The notes below the pieces were generated by a model. That model was not told the origin of the DNA. It saw nothing but the letters and a program-made list of their open reading frames with translations, and made no database searches. This document shows, one piece after another, positions 53,181 through 61,492 of a stretch of DNA of 64,000 bases. Location of the stretch: assembly GCF_900215155.1 (NCBI RefSeq), contig NZ_LT907980.1, positions 3,224,001 through 3,288,000 on the forward strand. The letters are read 5' to 3'. The translations under genes were made by a program, and so were the position numbers. The DNA comes from Marinobacter sp. LV10R510-11A (GTDB lineage Bacteria; Pseudomonadota; Gammaproteobacteria; Pseudomonadales; Oleiphilaceae). Positions within the stretch are counted from its first letter, which is position 1. Each line of letters begins with the position of its first letter.

Positions 53181-53187
53181 GTTCGTT

Positions 53188-53556
53188 TTGAAGAAAATTT
53201 TTGCCGCGGTTTTAATTCAGTTCGTAGCGTTTCAAATTACTCACGCTGCTCCAGTGGTACTTCAATGTGCAACCTCTGAAGGCCAGAAAGTCGCGGACCT
53301 AAAAGTTGATATTGACCGCCAAATAATGAATTGGGGTGTCATTGAATATTACATTGTTCAGACTGACGATACGTACATAACGGCTTACCAGAAAGGTGCG
53401 GATGTGGGTGGCGAAGTTTGGGTTATTAATCGGGTATCAGGATTTTATAAGCGAGCTGCTGTCGGCCTTTACTATGACAGCAGCTATAGTAAAGGTGATG
53501 AAGGAACCTTTCAGGCTCAAACTTACGAGGGCAAGTGTTCTAAACGACAGTTTTAG
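53188..53556 (+). CDS. Secreted small protein, unknown
   Basis: 122 residues from a TTG start. Signal peptide (KIFAAVLIQFVAFQITHA), then a beta-rich body with two Cys (LQCATSEG, GKCSKRQF). Likely periplasmic. Confidence 0.55.
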   Translation: MKKIFAAVLIQFVAFQITHAAPVVLQCATSEGQKVADLKVDIDRQIMNWGVIEYYIVQTDDTYITAYQKGADVGGEVWVINRVSGFYKRAAVGLYYDSSYSKGDEGTFQAQTYEGKCSKRQF

Positions 53557-53572
53557 CCATGCGATCAGCCTC

Positions 53573-53656
53573 ACATAACCAGTGCAGGCACGGCGACGCC
53601 CTTTCCATTGCGCCTTTGGCTCCATTCCAAGGGCGCGCATGCTGCAAGCGTTATGC
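53573..53656 (+). other. attC
   Basis: R'' ACATAAC to R' GTTATGC. Confidence 0.85.
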
Positions 53657-53727
53657 GGTACGTGCGTCTTGACGTACGTACCCAAAAGCGTACACTGGTG
53701 AAAAGTTGAACACATCAGAGGTGCGTC

Positions 53728-53970
53728 ATGACCGGAATTACAGCAACTGAGGCGCGCAGCAACCTTTACAGGTTGATTGACGAAACTGCCGAGTCCCATC
53801 AACCAATCGTTATTATGGGTAAACGGAACAGGGCTGTTCTCGTTTCCGAGGAAGATTGGTCTGCGATTCAGGAAACGCTTTACCTGTTATCTGTACCAGG
53901 TATGCGCGAGTCTATTCGAGAGGGAATGGATACCCCTATGGATCAATGCGATGAGGAGCTGAACTGGTGA
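53728..53970 (+). CDS. YefM/Phd-type antitoxin
   Basis: 80 residues: MTGITATEARSNLYRLIDETAESHQPIVIMGKRNRAVLVSEEDW, the YefM/Axe pattern. ATGA overlap with the toxin. Confidence 0.92.
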   Translation: MTGITATEARSNLYRLIDETAESHQPIVIMGKRNRAVLVSEEDWSAIQETLYLLSVPGMRESIREGMDTPMDQCDEELNW

Positions 53971-54230
53971 CATGGAAGTTGGTTTACACCAAACAGGCCC
54001 AAAAAGATGCAAAAAAGTTAGCTTCCAGCAGCCTCAAGCCAAAAGCTCAGGGATTGTTGGCGCTGATTGCGGAAGATCCGTATCGGAGGCCGCCGCCGTT
54101 CGAAAAGCTCATTGGTGATCTTGCAGGAGCATACTCTCGCCGCATCAATATCCAGCATCGTGTTGTTTACGAAGTGCTCGAAGATGAACGAGTGGTAAAA
54201 GTTCTCCGGCTCTGGAGTCACTACGAATAA
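53967..54230 (+). CDS. YoeB/Txe-type toxin
   Basis: 87 residues: WKLVYTKQAQKDAKKLASSSLKPKAQGLLALI, PPPFEKLIGDLAGAYSRRINIQHRVVYEV. RelE-superfamily mRNA-cleaving toxin of the Txe/YoeB group; the C-terminal WSHYE is typical. Confidence 0.92.
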   Translation: MTWKLVYTKQAQKDAKKLASSSLKPKAQGLLALIAEDPYRRPPPFEKLIGDLAGAYSRRINIQHRVVYEVLEDERVVKVLRLWSHYE

Positions 54231-54231
54231 T

Positions 54232-54309
54232 GCATAACCAACCGCTGTTGCCGGACAATTTTTCCACCGCTGTGCGGTTCCACAATTGCCGCAAAGCTTC
54301 GCGTTAAGC
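54232..54309 (+). other. attC
   Basis: R'' GCATAAC to R' GTTAAGC; arms GCGGCAATTGTGG-like / CCACAATTGCCGC. Confidence 0.8.
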
Positions 54310-54348
54310 TATATTGTTGCGTGATGCGCAACATGCTATTATTCCCTT

Positions 54349-54627
54349 ATGATTAAAACATTCCATCACAAAGGACTGAAACGGTTCTACTCGACTGGCA
54401 GCACTGCTGGTGTTCAGCCTGATCACGCCAAGAAGCTGCGCATGCAACTCGTTGCTCTGGATACCGCCACGTCAGTTGAAGACATGACTATCCCTGGCTT
54501 TCGGCTTCATCCATTGAAGGGGAAAGACAATGGGCGATGGTCGATCTGGGTTAACGGAAATTGGCGTATGACGTTCGAGTTTCGGGATGGCAACGCCTAC
54601 ATTCTTGATTATGAGGATTATCACTGA
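54349..54627 (+). CDS. HigB-type toxin, copy 2
   Basis: Identical protein and, as far as I can read, identical DNA to 31337-31615, including the promoter and operator. Confidence 0.9.
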   Translation: MIKTFHHKGLKRFYSTGSTAGVQPDHAKKLRMQLVALDTATSVEDMTIPGFRLHPLKGKDNGRWSIWVNGNWRMTFEFRDGNAYILDYEDYH

Positions 54628-54920
54628 TGACTATGCATAATCCGCCGCATCCCGGCGAGTTTATTCGGGAGGTATACTTGGAGCCTTTTGGCATCAGTTC
54701 CCGTCAACTGGCTTCCAGTCTGGGCGTTTCTCCTTCCACTTTGTCTCGGTTGCTCAAAGGGGATAGTGGTATTAGCCCGGAAATGTCTCTGCGGCTATCC
54801 AAGGTTCTTGGGCGTACTCCTGAGAGCTGGTTGGCAATGCAAGACATGCACGATCTAGGAATGGTTCGCCGGACAGTCAATTTGGATGGTATTCATCCTT
54901 TGGACTTCGAAGCAGCTTAA
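54627..54920 (+). CDS. HigA-type antitoxin, copy 2
   Basis: Identical to 31615-31908. With two identical antitoxin genes, loss of one cassette would not kill the cell. Confidence 0.92.
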   Translation: MTMHNPPHPGEFIREVYLEPFGISSRQLASSLGVSPSTLSRLLKGDSGISPEMSLRLSKVLGRTPESWLAMQDMHDLGMVRRTVNLDGIHPLDFEAA

Positions 54921-54984
54921 CCAGTGGCTGTTGTCGGACGCGCCTACGCTGCGCTCCGGCACGCCGCAAAGCCGGGCGTTAAAT
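54915..54984 (+). other. attC of higBA copy 2
   Basis: Same attC as at 31903; identity with copy 1 stops right after the core GTTAAAT. Confidence 0.85.
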
Positions 54985-55087
54985 ATAAAAAGGGTGTTCA
55001 TTCAGTGGGGCTAAAAAAGCTGTTTTTGCGATGATATCCGTTACGAAATAGCCCCCCTGGATATGTCCATGGTTCACTGCCGTTACC

Positions 55088-55118
55088 AAATTTGCCGCAA
55101 GGCTCATGCGGCAAATTT
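55088..55118. repeat. 12-bp perfect inverted repeat upstream of the GGDEF gene
   Basis: AAATTTGCCGCA and TGCGGCAAATTT, 7-nt loop, no T-run. About 80 bp ahead of the GGDEF start; either an operator, an mRNA leader hairpin or an attC remnant (the loop region is followed by GTTAAAC at 55134). Confidence 0.55.
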
Positions 55119-55198
55119 GCCTTCATCACTTGTGTTAAACGCGAAGAGCAGTAATCTATTTTGAAACGGCTAAATAATAATTATTACAGAGCTTTTTT

Positions 55199-56254
55199 AT
55201 GGAACGTAGCACCGAAGCGCGAACAGGTTTGGTAGAAGCAGGGTACTGGGTTAGTCCATATTTTTTCTGGGGTGTAACCCTGATTCTGGTTATTTTTTTG
55301 TTGGCAGGGATATGGTTTTTTCTTCGTTACCGTCGTGCTATGGATGCTCGAAATTTGTTAGTACAGGAATTGCGTGAGGGCGCGGATTCTTTTCGCTATC
55401 TTGTTGAAACTGCGCACGAAGGGATTGCAGTGGTGCAAAATACACGGCTGGTATATCTCAACCCGCGCATGTGTGAAATGAGTGGGTATGATGAAGCTGA
55501 GCTCCAGGAATTACCGTCTTTCATGCCTCTAATCCATCCATCTGCACGGGATGAGATGATGGCTAATTATCAGCGCCGCGTAGCAGGAGAGGCAACACCG
55601 CAGCGTTATGAAAGCCTCTTTTTACGAAAGGACGGTAGCAGTTACCCTATTGAACTAAGTGGTGTTGCGATTATTTGGGGTGGGCAGCCAGCAACGCTCA
55701 ATATGCTTACTGACATTTCCGACCGAAAGGCGGCTGAAAAAAAGATTCGGTATCTAGCTCACCATGACGATCTCACTGGCCTCGTTAATCGCTCAGTGTT
55801 GAATGAGCGTATCAAGCAAACCATTGGTTTGGCGCAGCGTAGCAAAGACCCGTTTGCCGTGTTATTCATCGACCTTGATGCCTTGAAGCAAGTAAATGAT
55901 ACCCACGGGCACGAGGTGGGAGACGTTTTACTGCAGCAAGTGGCCCTGCGTATCAAACTGCAACTAAGAGACACGGATACCTTTGCGCGTATTGGCGGGG
56001 ATGAGTTTGTAGCCTTGCTGACTCAAATAAATGACAACCAGGGGGTGAAGCAAATCGTGGCCCGCATTGAAGATGCGATGACTGAGCCATTTCAGATTCA
56101 GCATCATAAGCTGCATTGCCATGTGAGCCAGGGTTTTGCGCTATACCCTGAGAACGGAACATCGGTACAAGCGCTGTTAAGCAAAGCTGATAAAAACATG
56201 TATGCGGATAAATACAGTTACTACACAAGCAATAACTCTAATCCTCCAGCATGA
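55199..56254 (+). CDS. PAS-GGDEF diguanylate cyclase, membrane-anchored
   Basis: 351 residues: one membrane segment (about 22-44), PAS domain (about 60-175; FRYLVETAHEGIAVVQNTRLVYLNPRMCEMSGY) and GGDEF domain (about 180-340) with the full active-site motif RIGGDEFVALL. An RxxD I-site is not evident (IKLQLRDTD has RDTD but no RxxD five residues ahead). Should make c-di-GMP. Unusual as an integron cassette gene. No good ribosome site seen. Confidence 0.88.
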   Translation: MERSTEARTGLVEAGYWVSPYFFWGVTLILVIFLLAGIWFFLRYRRAMDARNLLVQELREGADSFRYLVETAHEGIAVVQNTRLVYLNPRMCEMSGYDEAELQELPSFMPLIHPSARDEMMANYQRRVAGEATPQRYESLFLRKDGSSYPIELSGVAIIWGGQPATLNMLTDISDRKAAEKKIRYLAHHDDLTGLVNRSVLNERIKQTIGLAQRSKDPFAVLFIDLDALKQVNDTHGHEVGDVLLQQVALRIKLQLRDTDTFARIGGDEFVALLTQINDNQGVKQIVARIEDAMTEPFQIQHHKLHCHVSQGFALYPENGTSVQALLSKADKNMYADKYSYYTSNNSNPPA

Positions 56255-56476
56255 TATCGACCCTGCGCAATGATCACTCCAAAATCGGTCAGTAGCCCAT
56301 AAATCCGATCGAAGACTGACTACATCTTCAATGTGCCACACTGGATGCCGTGGGAGTAGGAGGGGTTTATAATAATCGTTAATTTCCACTATCCATCGTT
56401 TATCGGAAAAGCCTCCTTATTTCAACACTATAGCGATTTACATGACCGTCGGCGACCGTATTGCTGGCTAGCTAGA
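56255..56476. other. Non-coding part of the GGDEF cassette
   Basis: 220 bp between the GGDEF stop and the attC without a supported gene or a clear terminator. Confidence 0.4.
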
Positions 56477-56554
56477 CTTTAACAATCGGCTGCACAGCGA
56501 CCAGTTTTACACCTCTTTGCGGCTTCAAACCGGCGCGTGAGCTAAGCGTTAGGG
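56477..56554 (+). other. attC
   Basis: R'' CTTTAAC to R' GTTAGGG; the stop codon of the reversed toxin gene lies within R'. Confidence 0.75.
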
Positions 56555-56863
56555 CTTACTGCGCGTCCGCCAATAGCCAGGCTTTCTGGAGTGATGGGCA
56601 ACGGCGATCACTACGCTTTCATCCGGCAACTCAATCGCGACAATGTCGTACGGGAAGCGTTCCAGAATCAGTCGTTTTGCGCCGGTATGGCCGGCTTCTT
56701 CGGGGAGAGGCGATAAGGGGATGAAGTTTTCTTCAATAACGTCGATGGCAACCTCAACAGCAGCGAAGAACTCGGCTCCGAGTCCAGGTTGCTCATATTC
56801 GTACCATGCTGCCGCCTCTATCGCTTCCTGCGAGGCTTCTTCCAGTATCCTTACCGTTCGCAT
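56549..56863 (-). CDS. ParE/RelE-type toxin in reverse orientation
   Basis: 104 residues: EEASQEAIEAAAWYEYEQPGLGAEFFAAVEVAID, then KRLILERFPYDIVAIELPDESVVIAVAHHSRKPGYW, the ParE-like pattern. Read against the array, with its antitoxin upstream. It must have its own promoter. Confidence 0.85.
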   Translation of the reverse strand: MRTVRILEEASQEAIEAAAWYEYEQPGLGAEFFAAVEVAIDVIEENFIPLSPLPEEAGHTGAKRLILERFPYDIVAIELPDESVVIAVAHHSRKPGYWRTRSKP

Positions 56864-56865
56864 TG

Positions 56866-57102
56866 TTACTGGTTTAGCCTCGCTCGCATCTTTGTTCGAA
56901 ATTCTTCGCGGCTGAGAAGTGTGGCCTTACCGCTTTTTACCTTGGACACACGGCGAATAATTTCATCATTCCAGGCCTGTTCAACAGAGTCGTCACGAGG
57001 GCCGTCCAAGCTCATTATGAGCTCGCGCGCTAGTGCTGCACGTTCCGACTCGGAGAGAGTCGAAATCTGGGAGCGTAGGTGATTTAATGTGTTCGTAGTC
57101 AT
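56866..57102 (-). CDS. Addiction-module antitoxin (CHP02574-type)
   Basis: 78 residues: LSESERAALARELIMSLDGPRDDSVEQAWNDEIIRRVSKVKSGKATLLSREEFRTKMRARL matches the putative addiction module component family that pairs with ParE-like toxins. Two bases upstream of the toxin gene. Confidence 0.85.
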   Translation of the reverse strand: MTTNTLNHLRSQISTLSESERAALARELIMSLDGPRDDSVEQAWNDEIIRRVSKVKSGKATLLSREEFRTKMRARLNQ

Positions 57103-57149
57103 GGTGCCTCCGCGAGCAGCGATACGGCTATGCTATCCCGATTCGACGG

Positions 57150-57239
57150 CCCTAACAAGACGGTCAACCGGACACCAAAAGCGTGCCGCTTTTGGTTCCC
57201 TCCGCTGGCGCTCCGGCGCCGGTTACCTAAGCGTTGGGC
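57150..57239 (+). other. attC
   Basis: R'' CCCTAAC to R' GTTGGGC, arms CCAAAAGCG / CGCTTTTGG. Confidence 0.8.
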
Positions 57240-57276
57240 GCCAAGAAGTGGCGCATTGATTGGGTGCAAGCGGATG

Positions 57277-57293
57277 GTATGATATTGTCATAC
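57277..57293. promoter_or_regulatory. Operator candidate of the ParDE-type pair
   Basis: GTATGA and TCATAC around TATTG, 25 bp upstream of the antitoxin start. Confidence 0.55.
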
Positions 57294-57318
57294 TCTACCT
57301 GTATTAGGAGTACCAGCT

Positions 57319-57573
57319 ATGAGCATGCACCGGAAAACTATTACGCTGACTGAGCAACAAGACGGTTGGGTGAAAGGCCAGATTGAAAGCGGTCACTTCG
57401 GCAATGATAGTGAGTATATCCGCTATCTCATCCGGCGAGACCAGCAAGCCCAGATACGTCTTGCCACGCTGCGGCAGGCTCTGTTTGAGGGTGAATCAAG
57501 CGGGACACCTAAGCCGTTTGATATATCGGCTATCAAGGCTGCTGGCCGTAAGCGCATGAAGGCGGCTGATTAG
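57319..57573 (+). CDS. ParD-type antitoxin
   Basis: 84 residues: KTITLTEQQDGWVKGQIESGHFGNDSEYIRYLIRRDQQ is the ParD ribbon-helix-helix. The C-terminal tail binds toxin. Its stop overlaps the toxin start. Confidence 0.92.
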   Translation: MSMHRKTITLTEQQDGWVKGQIESGHFGNDSEYIRYLIRRDQQAQIRLATLRQALFEGESSGTPKPFDISAIKAAGRKRMKAAD

Positions 57574-57869
57574 TGTTCAATCTGAGCATCACGCCGAAGG
57601 CGGAATCAGACCTCATCGGCATTTGGGTGTACACCTGCGAAGAATGGGGTGTTGATCAGGCGGATAAATACCTAGATCAACTGGAAGCAGGAATGCAGCA
57701 GCTGATTAATCATCCGTCACTAGGCGCGAACTACGCCCATGTTCTTCATGGGTATCGCAGATTGCAGGTCGAGCATCACGCTGTTTTTTATCAAGTGCTT
57801 GAATCGGAGATGCTTATTGTTCGTGTGTTGCACGAGGACATGGATGCACCTGAGAGGCTTCTGGATTAG
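57573..57869 (+). CDS. ParE-type toxin
   Basis: 98 residues: NLSITPKAESDLIGIWVYTCEEWGVDQADKYLDQLE, then HGYRRLQVEHHAVFYQVLESEMLIVRVLHEDMD. ParE toxins poison DNA gyrase. Starts at GTG 57573. Confidence 0.92.
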   Translation: MFNLSITPKAESDLIGIWVYTCEEWGVDQADKYLDQLEAGMQQLINHPSLGANYAHVLHGYRRLQVEHHAVFYQVLESEMLIVRVLHEDMDAPERLLD

Positions 57870-57879
57870 TGGCGACTAT

Positions 57880-57972
57880 GTTTCCGGCGTAGCTGCAAAA
57901 CTTCCATCCAGGCCCCGTGCCGTTGTCGCCGCTTCGCTCTGCCAAGGCAGCCGCTGAACAAAAGCGTTAGGC
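57880..57972 (+). other. attC, R'' core unclear
   Basis: R' GTTAGGC at 57966; the upstream core is degenerate. Confidence 0.55.
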
Positions 57973-57992
57973 ATTTCAACTAGGGGGCACTG

Positions 57993-58619
57993 ATGCTAGA
58001 ACCTTACGATTTTTGGATATTTTTGAGTGCAAGCTTTTTGCTTTGGATTACTCCGGGGCCAGACACCATATACATTCTAGCCAGAACAATATCTCAAGGG
58101 CGTTTGGCGGGTTTACTCTCGGTACTCGGTGTAAGCGCTGGGGTTCTTGCACATACCATATTTGCAGCCATCGGGCTTTCTGCGATATTGGCGACCTCAG
58201 CGCTAGCATTTACGGCAGTTAAATTTATCGGCGCTGCGTATCTTATTTACCTTGGAATGCAAGCTTTGCGCGGTAATCGCAAGCAGGCAGAAGTCACTGG
58301 TGTTGTAGCTCAAAGCCGTTCACAAATTTTTGGTCAGGGACTGCTCACTAACTTATTGAACCCAAAGATCGCTATTTTCTTTCTTGCATTCTTGCCGCAG
58401 TTTGTGGCCCCTGACAGCCATAGTAGCTCCGGTATATTTCTATTTTTAGGCGGCATATTCGTGATGGGTAGCACGGTGTGGTGCCTTTTATTGGTTGTAT
58501 GTGCTGCCAGCTTTAAGAAGGCAGCGACGTCAAATGCGCGTTTATCTGTTGCTGTGGGTAGAATTACCGGGTTTGTGTATATAGGTCTAGGTTTGAACCT
58601 ACTTCGTGCGAAGCTTTAA
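57993..58619 (+). CDS. LysE/RhtB family translocator cassette
   Basis: 208 residues: LLWITPGPDTIYILARTISQGRLAG is the family signature; QGLLTNLLNPKIAIFFLAFLPQFV the second. Six hydrophobic segments. Exports amino acids or analogues; unrelated in detail to the two copies at the left of the window. Confidence 0.92.
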   Translation: MLEPYDFWIFLSASFLLWITPGPDTIYILARTISQGRLAGLLSVLGVSAGVLAHTIFAAIGLSAILATSALAFTAVKFIGAAYLIYLGMQALRGNRKQAEVTGVVAQSRSQIFGQGLLTNLLNPKIAIFFLAFLPQFVAPDSHSSSGIFLFLGGIFVMGSTVWCLLLVVCAASFKKAATSNARLSVAVGRITGFVYIGLGLNLLRAKL

Positions 58620-58637
58620 TGCTTAGTTTCGAGTTTT

Positions 58638-58715
58638 GCCTAACAAATCGCAGCAGTACGCGCCCTACGGCCGCCGGACGCTACTGACGTGCCGTCGCTG
58701 TGCTCAGCGTTAGCA
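58638..58715 (+). other. attC
   Basis: R'' GCCTAAC to R' GTTAGCA; same type as ORF-less cassette B. Confidence 0.8.
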
Positions 58716-58731
58716 TAAAAATACAAACCGA

Positions 58732-58751
58732 GTATGGCTATATGCCCATAC
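58732..58751. promoter_or_regulatory. Operator candidate of the BrnTA pair
   Basis: GTATGG and CCATAC separated by 8 bp, followed by a TATAAT box about 10 bp before the BrnT start; BrnA-type RHH antitoxins bind such repeats. Confidence 0.55.
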
Positions 58752-58769
58752 TACCGTTATAATTTCCCT

Positions 58770-59054
58770 ATGAATAAATCAAACTTTGAGTGGGATGAGG
58801 CGAAAAACCTCGAAAATCAAGAAAAGCATGGCGTATCGTTTTACGATGCTCAACATGCATTCAAAGATGATCGACGTGTTATTGCCGAAGATGTTGTACA
58901 TAGCCAAGATGAAAAACGTTATTTTTGTTTTGGTTTAAATCAAGAAAATTCAGGCATCTTAACTGTTCGTTTTACTTATCGAAATAACCAGATCAGAATT
59001 ATTGGTGCTGGTTACTGGAGAAAAGGGAGAAAATTATATGAACAAGAAAATTAA
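58770..59054 (+). CDS. BrnT-type toxin
   Basis: About 94 residues from ATG 58770 (the frame is open to 58734): NFEWDEAKNLENQEKHGVSFYDAQHAF is the BrnT signature, a RelE-like RNase fold. Notably AT-rich compared with neighbouring cassettes, suggesting a different source. Confidence 0.9.
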   Translation: MNKSNFEWDEAKNLENQEKHGVSFYDAQHAFKDDRRVIAEDVVHSQDEKRYFCFGLNQENSGILTVRFTYRNNQIRIIGAGYWRKGRKLYEQEN

Positions 59055-59280
59055 ATACACTGATGAGCCAATTGGTGAAGTAAGACTTGTTGCTGACTTC
59101 TTACCTTCACCTGAAGAGCTGAAATTAAAAAGTGAAAATACTAAAGTAACTATTTCATTAAGTTCCGAGAGTGTTGCATATTTTAAGCAGGCCGCCAAAA
59201 CTAACCACATGCAGTATCAAAAAATGATTCGTGAGTTACTGGATGAGTATGTGGCACATCAAAAAAATGCTAACAAGTAG
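59038..59280 (+). CDS. BrnA-type antitoxin
   Basis: About 80 residues from ATG 59038, overlapping the toxin end. KVTISLSSESVAYFKQAAKTNHMQYQKMIRELLDEYV is the RHH dimerisation and DNA-binding domain of BrnA. Confidence 0.9.
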   Translation: MNKKIKYTDEPIGEVRLVADFLPSPEELKLKSENTKVTISLSSESVAYFKQAAKTNHMQYQKMIRELLDEYVAHQKNANK

Positions 59281-59371
59281 CACCAACGGACTCCGTAATA
59301 TTGGCGACTTTGCCGCAAAAACACGCAGCAAAGTCGCCAACATTACTACGCCGTTGTGCTAGGCGTTATGC
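59268..59371 (+). other. attC
   Basis: R'' TGCTAAC (inside the BrnA end) to R' GTTATGC with a long stem TTGGCGACTTTGC / GCAAAGTCGCCAA. Confidence 0.85.
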
Positions 59372-59440
59372 AGATCAGTGAGCTGGGCTCCTCAAGTATT
59401 TCTCCTGGCCCAGCCTCCCTGTTTTGACTAATAGTGTCGT

Positions 59441-59923
59441 TTACAACCACTGCTTCGGATAGCGTTGCCCGGAAATAAGCCGGTGGTATACCACCCCGAA
59501 AGCCACAATCAGAACGGTGCCTGCCGCCACCGGCGTCAACAGGAAACCCCAGTGTTCACCTGCGAGCATGACGACTAGCGGATTAGCCCCTGCTGGTGGG
59601 TGGGTAGTGTTGGTCAGCATCATCAAGCTTACCGCTAGTCCTACTGCCAATCCCATCGACCAGGGGGTAACGCCCACCAGAGCTGCTACAGACAGGCCGG
59701 TCGCCGTTGTTAATAGGTGACCTATGATGATGTTTCTGGGCTGTGCTAGTGGACTTTCCGGCAATCCGAATAGGATTACCATGGTCGCGCCAAAGGGAGC
59801 CATCAACCAGACGGAGGACTGATTAGCGCTGCCCAGGCTGCTCAAAGCGGTAATACACAGCATTGCCCCCAAGCCTGCTAGCAAAGGGACAAGGTAGCGT
59901 GAAGTGGTCAGACGTTTGTACAT
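59441..59923 (-). CDS. HPP-family membrane protein
   Basis: About 160 residues from ATG 59923 (the frame is open to 60034). MAPFGATMVILFGLPESPLAQPRNIIIGHLL and LTNTTHPPAGANPLVVML contain the HPP motif; four membrane segments. HPP proteins are integral membrane proteins, some linked to nitrite transport. Divergent from the TetR gene. Confidence 0.85.
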   Translation of the reverse strand: MYKRLTTSRYLVPLLAGLGAMLCITALSSLGSANQSSVWLMAPFGATMVILFGLPESPLAQPRNIIIGHLLTTATGLSVAALVGVTPWSMGLAVGLAVSLMMLTNTTHPPAGANPLVVMLAGEHWGFLLTPVAAGTVLIVAFGVVYHRLISGQRYPKQWL

Positions 59924-59940
59924 GAGCAAAATCTCCAAAG

Positions 59941-59981
59941 TAGACAGATCGGTCTGCATAGAGTAGACAGTCTTGTCTACT
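59941..59981. promoter_or_regulatory. TetR operator candidate between HPP and TetR genes
   Basis: AGTAGACA and TGTCTACT around four bases (59962-59981), and a second related TAGACAG...GTCTG at 59941. Both divergent genes could be controlled. Confidence 0.65.
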
Positions 59982-60022
59982 GATGTCAAGATACGGATAT
60001 CTGATGTGATGTGGGTGTAACC

Positions 60023-60601
60023 ATGGATAAACAAGAACAGCTAGTTCGTACCGCCTTTAAATTGTTTTACGTTCGGGGCATCCACGCAGTGGGAGTGAAC
60101 CTGGTGTTAGCGGAGTCAGGGATAGCCAAGAAGACGCTTTATCATCACTTCCCCAGCAAGCAACACCTAGTGGAAGCGGTCATCCGCTATCGTGACTGTA
60201 GCTACCGGGCTTGGCTTATATCGAGGCTGGATCATGTACTTTCAGGCAAACCCGCTTTGCTTGAACTATTTAGTGCTCTGGATGACTGGTTCCACAGCCG
60301 GGTGCCGGATATCGACCACTTCCATGGCTGCTTCTTTATCAATGCCAGCGCTGAATTCGGCGACCGAGACAATGTCATCCACCGGGCCTGTGCCGAGCAC
60401 AAAGCTGATATAACGAGATTGATTCGAAAGCATGTGGATGCGTTGTCTCTTCCGGATGGGGCAACAGAAGAGCTCACACGCTTAGTTGTTCTACTTAAGG
60501 AAGGGGCTACCTCAGTGGCGCACGTTCAGGGAAATCTTGATGCGGCGATGGAGGCCAAAAAAATACTGGAGAATATGCTGCATGACTATGCTGATGAATA
60601 A
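60023..60601 (+). CDS. TetR-family regulator
   Basis: 192 residues from ATG 60023. HTH: AVGVNLVLAESGIAKKTLYHHFPSKQHLVEAVI. The C-terminal domain is a typical helical ligand-binding part. Likely represses itself and the HPP gene at the inverted repeats, and maybe the nitroreductase downstream. Confidence 0.9.
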   Translation: MDKQEQLVRTAFKLFYVRGIHAVGVNLVLAESGIAKKTLYHHFPSKQHLVEAVIRYRDCSYRAWLISRLDHVLSGKPALLELFSALDDWFHSRVPDIDHFHGCFFINASAEFGDRDNVIHRACAEHKADITRLIRKHVDALSLPDGATEELTRLVVLLKEGATSVAHVQGNLDAAMEAKKILENMLHDYADE

Positions 60602-60679
60602 CTTTGGTACTTGTGTTGCTTGAAGAAAATATCTTCGAAAAATCGATTGCGTAACGCCACAAAGCATAAGGAGTAGTGC

Positions 60680-61303
60680 ATGATTTTCGAGCTACCTGCA
60701 CCTGAAACACTTGAGTCTGAATCATTGGTTAGCTGTATTGAAAATCGTCGCAGTGTGCGAGAGTACTCTAAAGCTCCCCTGCGTATTGATTCTCTATCCC
60801 AGTTGCTGTGGTCTGCGCAAGGAATAACGGGGCCGGAGCAAAAAAGGGCAATACCTTCAGCGGGCGGGCTCTACTCTTTGCAGACCCGCATTTTGGTGCG
60901 GCGCATTGCGGAGCTTGAGCCTGGGATTTATGGATACCAGAGTGGCAGTCACTCTTTGAAGCTACTTGGCAGCATCTCTCCAGAAGCGTCGATACGAGAA
61001 ATGGGGATTGGCGATCAACCATGGCTAAATGACGCGGCCATCGTCATTGGGTTAGCTGGAAAGCTCGAAGTAGCCATTAGGCGCTTTGAATCTCAGGCAC
61101 CCCAAGGAGAGCGCGGTTCTCGCTATGTGTATATGGAATCGGGAGCTTTAGCGCAAAATGTCCATCTTCAGTGCACGGCTCTGGGGATTGGTTGTGTTTT
61201 GGTCGCAGGCTTTGATGATTCGAAGGTGAAGGAAGCATTTGGGTTCCCTTCAGATGTGGAGCCTACTGCGCTACTTTGTATCGGACAGCGGTGGAGTGTC
61301 TAA
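60680..61303 (+). CDS. SagB-type nitroreductase/dehydrogenase
   Basis: 207 residues with AAGGAG ahead of the ATG. ENRRSVREYSKAPLRIDSLSQLLWSAQGIT and SAGGLYSLQTRILV fit the FMN-dependent nitroreductase fold in the SagB-like subgroup (ThcOx). Stand-alone, without the SagC/D partners of peptide-modifying systems, so a general FMN oxidoreductase is likelier. No attC before it; it probably shares a cassette with HPP and TetR. Confidence 0.85.
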   Translation: MIFELPAPETLESESLVSCIENRRSVREYSKAPLRIDSLSQLLWSAQGITGPEQKRAIPSAGGLYSLQTRILVRRIAELEPGIYGYQSGSHSLKLLGSISPEASIREMGIGDQPWLNDAAIVIGLAGKLEVAIRRFESQAPQGERGSRYVYMESGALAQNVHLQCTALGIGCVLVAGFDDSKVKEAFGFPSDVEPTALLCIGQRWSV

Positions 61304-61307
61304 CTAT

Positions 61308-61384
61308 GCATAACCAGCCACGTCACACGGATGGTTTTTCTCCGCTTCGCTCCAAAAAAGCCACCGGTGCGCTTAGCGTTAGGG
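61308..61384 (+). other. attC
   Basis: R'' GCATAAC to R' GTTAGGG; arms CCGGTGCGC / CGTCACACGG region. Confidence 0.75.
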
Positions 61385-61492
61385 CCACGCCCCTTTGTGA
61401 TAGATCAGTTCATAACTGTGACTGAATGTTTCACAATGGTCGTGAACGAAGCCGCTCCGGTCACGAGACTCTCACATTATTCTGGACTACGC

